Positions 6,594 through 6,877 of a stretch of 6,877 nucleotides of DNA are shown piece by piece. The stretch's first letter is position 1. Each line of letters begins with the position of its first letter. The DNA comes from Spirochaetaceae bacterium (GTDB lineage Bacteria; Spirochaetota; Spirochaetia; Sphaerochaetales; Sphaerochaetaceae), in the NCBI GenBank assembly GCA_016649775.1, contig JAENWY010000125.1, forward strand, positions 1 through 6,877. Direction: 5' to 3'. Made by a program: the position numbers and the translations under genes. The notes below the pieces were generated by a model. It was given only the letters and a program-made list of their open reading frames with translations, searched no databases and had not been told where the DNA came from.

Positions 6594-6877
6594 ATGAGTA
6601 AAAATCCAAGAACTATACATCAAAGCTTCTCCACTGCCACTATAATAATCTCAATGAGTATTATTATATTATTGTCGAGCGCTCTGTATTATGGATTCTC
6701 TCAAGTAAGTAAAGCAAATGCACTAACAAGTACTAAAGAAGTTATTAATCAAGTTAATTATCGACTAAGTGGTTACATATCAACTATAATTGAAATTGGT
6801 GATTTCACAAAGAATTTAAATTATATTTCTGATAAAAAAGATGCTACTAATAAATTAAATACCATAATTAACTCTCG
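6594..6877 (+). CDS. N-terminus of a probable YesM-type sensor histidine kinase, 3' end beyond window
   Basis: An ATG at 6594 opens a frame that stays open to the window edge (94 codons visible). The product begins with a short basic segment (MSKNPRTIHQ), then a membrane helix at about residues 12-36 (TATIIISMSIIILLSSALYY), then a hydrophilic stretch starting VSKANALTSTKEVINQVNYRLSGY, which looks like the start of an extracytoplasmic sensor domain. This is the typical N-terminus of YesM-type kinases, whose genes usually sit beside a YesN-type regulator. It begins only 5 bases after the regulator stop with no recognisable ribosome binding site, suggesting coupled translation. The HAMP, His-kinase and ATPase domains would lie outside the window, so the kinase identity rests on context and N-terminal pattern. 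Confidence 0.75.
   Translation, partial: MSKNPRTIHQSFSTATIIISMSIIILLSSALYYGFSQVSKANALTSTKEVINQVNYRLSGYISTIIEIGDFTKNLNYISDKKDATNKLNTIINS

Noticed and set aside
1..6877. CRISPR array, tRNA, rRNA, riboswitch or complete insertion sequence
   Set aside because: No regularly spaced repeats, no tRNA-like cloverleaf and no transposase motifs were seen; leaders upstream of the genes are short and show no known riboswitch pattern.

Overview
The window is strongly AT-rich DNA, probably from a low-GC anaerobic spirochete or a close relative. The taxonomic hint comes mainly from the solute-binding protein: its signal peptide ends in the 'FAQGAQE' style familiar from Treponema, Sphaerochaeta and Spirochaeta binding proteins, with no lipobox cysteine. 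This is a pattern-based inference, not a placement.

Layout: (1) About 1-1088, plus strand: a HipA-superfamily Ser/Thr kinase, cut at its 5' end by the window edge, with N-terminal and kinase domains fused and all recognisable catalytic motifs intact. (2) 1089-1424: an intergenic stretch between convergent genes. It holds several small inverted repeats, one of which is a plausible terminator for the minus-strand operon, and a short stretch open on both strands. (3) 1425-4741, minus strand: a three-gene CUT1 sugar ABC transporter, in transcription order binding protein, MalF-type permease, MalG-type permease. The binding protein closely resembles the glucose/galactose-binding protein of Thermus thermophilus and the GtsA family, and the MalG-type permease carries the matching GtsC-like C-terminus. 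No ATPase gene is present, so an MsmX/UgpC-type ATPase encoded elsewhere is implied. (4) 4742-4980: a divergent regulatory region. (5) 4981-6588, plus strand: a YesN-type response regulator (REC plus AraC HTH). (6) 6594 to the window end: the N-terminus of what is almost certainly its partner YesM-type sensor histidine kinase.

How it fits together: the two-component pair reads divergently from the transporter operon, the usual arrangement when a YesM/YesN pair switches on the adjacent sugar importer. An imperfect direct repeat with a 21-bp period lies upstream of the transporter's likely -10 box, which has no good -35; both suit activation by an AraC-type regulator. A GC-rich stem-loop between the binding-protein and permease genes probably keeps binding-protein mRNA more abundant than permease mRNA.

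No clearly new system is evident. The points most worth a second look are a roughly 80-residue insertion with two extra membrane helices in the MalF-type permease, the replacement of a sugar-contacting histidine by asparagine in an otherwise well-conserved glucose site, and the unexplained intergenic stretch at 1150-1400.
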